A DNA stretch of 64,000 nucleotides from Shinella zoogloeoides (GTDB lineage: Bacteria; Pseudomonadota; Alphaproteobacteria; Rhizobiales; Rhizobiaceae). The stretch covers positions 1,615,501-1,679,500 of the forward strand of contig NZ_CP132311.1 in NCBI RefSeq assembly GCF_030733845.1, given 5' to 3'. Both the position numbers and the translations under genes were made by a program. The stretch's first letter is position 1; the number at the start of each line of letters is the position of its first letter. The notes under the pieces are model-generated. The model saw only the letters and a list, made by a program, of their open reading frames with translations. It was not told the DNA's origin and made no database searches. Below, piece by piece: positions 61,703 to 64,000 of the stretch.

Positions 61703-63673
61703 TCAGGCCTTGCCGAGCTTGCGCTTCAAATCCGGCGGCATGGCTTCGAGCGACAGCGTCTCGATCGCCTCGTCCAGCGACATCGCCGTCTGGTTCTGCG
61801 AACCGAGGCGGCGGATGTTGACGGAGCGTTCCTCCGCCTCGCGCTTGCCGCAGACGATGATGACCGGCACCTTGGTCACCGAATGCTCGCGGACCTTGTA
61901 GTTGATCTTCTCGTTGCGCACGTCGACCTCGACGGTCATGCCGGCCTCGCGCAGCTTGTCGGCCACCTCGCGGGCATAGTCGTCCGCCTCGGAGGTGATG
62001 GTCGCCACGACCACCTGCATCGGCGCGATCCACAGCGGCATGTGGCCGGCGAAGTTCTCGATGAGAATGCCGAGGAAACGCTCCATCGAGCCGCAGATGG
62101 CGCGGTGGATCATCACCGGCTGGCGCTTTTCCGAGGCCTGGTCGATGTAGAAGGCGCCGAACCGCTCCGGCAGGTTGAAGTCGACCTGCGTCGTGCCGCA
62201 TTGCCATTCGCGGCCGATGGCGTCCTTCAGCGTGTATTCGAACTTCGGCCCGTAGAACGCGCCCTCGCCCGGCAGGATGCCCGTCTTGATGTTGTTCGAC
62301 TGCTGCTGGATCGTGTTCAGCACCTCCGTCATCACGCCCTCGGCGCGATCCCAGAGATCGTCCGAGCCGACGCGCTTGTCCGGCCGGGTGGAGAGCTTGA
62401 TGGTGATCTCCTCGAAGCCGAAATCCTTGTAGACCGAGAGGATGAGGTCGTTGATGCGCAGGCATTCCGCCGCCATCTGCTCGTCGGTGCAGAAGACATG
62501 CGCATCGTCCTGCGTGAAGCCGCGCACGCGCATCAGGCCGTGCAGCGCGCCCGAGGGTTCGTAGCGATGCACGTTGCCGAATTCCGCAAGGCGGACAGGC
62601 AGTTCGCGATAGGACTTCAAGCCATGCTTGAAGATCTGCACATGGCCCGGGCAGTTCATCGGCTTCAGCGCGAAGACGCGCTCGTCGTCGGTCTCGTCGC
62701 CGGCGACGGTCACCTTGAACATATTGTCGCGATACCAGCCCCAGTGGCCGGAGGTCTCCCAGAGCGACTTGTCGAGCACCTGCGGCGCGTTCACCTCCTC
62801 ATAGGTGCCCGCGAGACGCCGACGCATATAGGCGACGAGCGTCTGGAACATGCGCCAGCCCTTGCCGTGCCAGAAGACGACGCCCGGCCCTTCCTCCTGG
62901 AAATGGAAGAGGTCCATCTCGCGCCCGAGCCGGCGATGGTCGCGCTTCTCGGCCTCGGCGAGGATGTTGAGATAGGTGTCGAGCTCCTCCTGCGTGCGCC
63001 AGGCGGTGCCGTAGATGCGCGTCAGCATGGGATTGTTCGAATCGCCGCGCCAATAGGCGCCGGCGACCTTCATCAGCTTGAAGGCCGTGCCGATCTGGCC
63101 GGTCGCGGCCATGTGCGGCCCGCGACACAGGTCGAACCAGTCGCCCTGGTAGTAGATCTTGAGGTCCTGCCCCGCCGGGATCGCATCGACCAGTTCGACC
63201 TTGTAGGCCTCGCCCTTGGCGGAGAACACCTCCTTCGCCTTGTCGCGCGACCAGATTTCCTTGGTGAACGGCTTGTTGCGCTGGATGATCTCCTTCATGC
63301 GCTTTTCGATGACAGGCAGATCGTCGGGCGTGAAGGGCTCGTCCTTGGCGAAGTCGTAGTAGAAGCCGTTGTCGATGACCGGGCCGATGGTGACCTGCGT
63401 GCCGGGCCAAAGCTCCTGCACGGCCTCGGCCATCACATGGGCGGCGTCGTGGCGGATCAGTTCCAGCGCGCGCTCATCCTCGCGGGTGACGATCTCGATC
63501 CGCCCGTTGGAAACGGGATCGGAGAGATCGCGCAGCTCGCCGTCGAGCGCAATCGCGATCGCCTTCTTGGCCAGCGACTTGGAAATCGCCTCGGCCACAT
63601 CACGCCCCGTCGAGCCCGCGGGATATTCGCGGACGGAGCCATCGGGAAAAGTCAGGGAAACAGGTGCAGACAT
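61703..63673 (-). CDS. thrS: Threonyl-tRNA synthetase
   Basis: Class II aminoacyl-tRNA synthetase, 656 aa from the ATG at 63673 ([46 protein letters not shown], the TGS domain). The editing domain carries the [34 protein letters not shown] block, and the [13 protein letters not shown] segment follows. The catalytic core has [61 protein letters not shown], and the anticodon-binding domain ends with [11 protein letters not shown]. Full length. Confidence 0.98.
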   Translation of the reverse strand: MSAPVSLTFPDGSVREYPAGSTGRDVAEAISKSLAKKAIAIALDGELRDLSDPVSNGRIEIVTREDERALELIRHDAAHVMAEAVQELWPGTQVTIGPVIDNGFYYDFAKDEPFTPDDLPVIEKRMKEIIQRNKPFTKEIWSRDKAKEVFSAKGEAYKVELVDAIPAGQDLKIYYQGDWFDLCRGPHMAATGQIGTAFKLMKVAGAYWRGDSNNPMLTRIYGTAWRTQEELDTYLNILAEAEKRDHRRLGREMDLFHFQEEGPGVVFWHGKGWRMFQTLVAYMRRRLAGTYEEVNAPQVLDKSLWETSGHWGWYRDNMFKVTVAGDETDDERVFALKPMNCPGHVQIFKHGLKSYRELPVRLAEFGNVHRYEPSGALHGLMRVRGFTQDDAHVFCTDEQMAAECLRINDLILSVYKDFGFEEITIKLSTRPDKRVGSDDLWDRAEGVMTEVLNTIQQQSNNIKTGILPGEGAFYGPKFEYTLKDAIGREWQCGTTQVDFNLPERFGAFYIDQASEKRQPVMIHRAICGSMERFLGILIENFAGHMPLWIAPMQVVVATITSEADDYAREVADKLREAGMTVEVDVRNEKINYKVREHSVTKVPVIIVCGKREAEERSVNIRRLGSQNQTAMSLDEAIETLSLEAMPPDLKRKLGKA

Positions 63674-63922
63674 AAGGAATCTCCTATCCAGTCCCGCCAA
63701 CGAATGCGGGTGGTATGCGAGGGTAAAGGCCGGATGCGCCGGCGCGTAGCGCGTGCGGTATACGGGGAAATCGGGGGGATTGGAAGGGAGAGAATCGTTA
63801 GCAAATGCTATGCGGACTTTCTATTGTTGCCAGCATTAAGTATGCATGTCGGGAAATCGCAACGTGCGAGATTCAGGCAGCGAAAAGCACACCTTGTGTT
63901 AACTCGTTTTTTTGAGATTTCC
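63674..63922. other. Intergenic region marking a shift to AT-rich DNA
   Basis: 249 bases with no gene. The left part is GC-rich like the core genome and holds the thrS promoter. From about 63780 the DNA becomes clearly AT-rich (for example CTCGTTTTTTTGAGATTTCC at 63904-63923). No tRNA or obvious attachment repeat is visible. It looks like the junction between core chromosome and an acquired segment. Confidence 0.6.
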
Positions 63923-64000
63923 ATGATCAGAGAAATAAAAATCCAAGATTGGAAAAGCTATAAATTAGCATCCATTCCATTTGATCAATTAACGGTGCTA
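63923..64000 (+). CDS. Start of a RecF/OLD/SMC-like AAA ATPase (cut by window edge)
   Basis: The final 26 codons read MIREIKIQDWKSYK followed by LASIPFDQLTVL. This is the usual first beta strand and helix of AAA ATPases of the RecF/OLD/AAA_15 group, in which a P-loop (normally L-IG-N-GSGKS) would come directly next, beyond the edge. The codons are AT-rich (AAA, ATA, TTA), unlike every other gene here, which suggests horizontal transfer. Many phage-defence ATPases begin this way, but the partner genes are out of view. Confidence 0.6.
   Translation, partial: MIREIKIQDWKSYKLASIPFDQLTVL

Overview
The window is a dense, high-GC chromosomal segment of an alphaproteobacterium of the order Hyphomicrobiales, most likely Rhizobiaceae (Shinella/Ensifer/Rhizobium/Agrobacterium type). 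The evidence is the gene order lpxB-lpxI-lpxA-fabZ-lpxD-bamA-rseP-cdsA-uppS-frr-pyrH-tsf-rpsB, the aapJQMP amino-acid transporter, LpxI in place of LpxH, EipB, a BA14K protein, DUF3126 and DUF2336 proteins, the direct-repeat type of alphaproteobacterial SOS box, and several RIME-like palindromic intergenic repeats. Almost all of it is conserved core genome.

Layout. 1-2195: the 5' part of glmU and a Na/Pi cotransporter (minus). 2479-8755: ppiD-trpD-trpC-moaC-moeA-lexA (plus), lexA behind one perfect and one near-perfect SOS box. 8736-11234: comEC (minus), its end overlapping the end of lexA. 11509-12798: gltA (plus). 12829-26092: a long minus-strand block for lipid A, fatty acid, outer-membrane and phospholipid functions leading up to frr, pyrH, tsf and rpsB. 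26279-30522: eipB, then a plus-strand run (RidA-like, GDPD, FemAB/GNAT-like, HIT, DUF3828). 30523-37566: azlDC, clpA-clpS, phasin, DUF3126, cysE and a hydrolase (all minus). 37733-39161: a zinc-finger protein and an FAD monooxygenase (plus).

39173-40652 is the most interesting part. A 1158-bp IS110-family element has inserted into the outer edge of a RIME-like repeat at a CT dinucleotide. Its left end encodes what looks like a complete bridge RNA. Two internal loops hold four short guides, and each matches in the expected orientation: two match the target halves and two match the element's own ends. The same 12-nt target sequence occurs unoccupied at another RIME edge at 31732-31743.

40665-46493: metC (minus) and aapJQMP (plus). 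46544-50183: a GlxA-type regulator, a probable small RNA, a BA14K protein, and a divergent TetR/MFS pair with three copies of one operator. 50244-54394: pyrG, secG, tpiA and an alpha/beta hydrolase (minus). 54618-63673: parE, small uncharacterised genes, a nitroreductase/flavin reductase pair, an acyltransferase and thrS. From about 63780 the base composition turns AT-rich, and the last 78 bases encode the start of a RecF/OLD/SMC-like AAA ATPase. This suggests that an acquired accessory region, possibly a defence locus, begins at the right edge.
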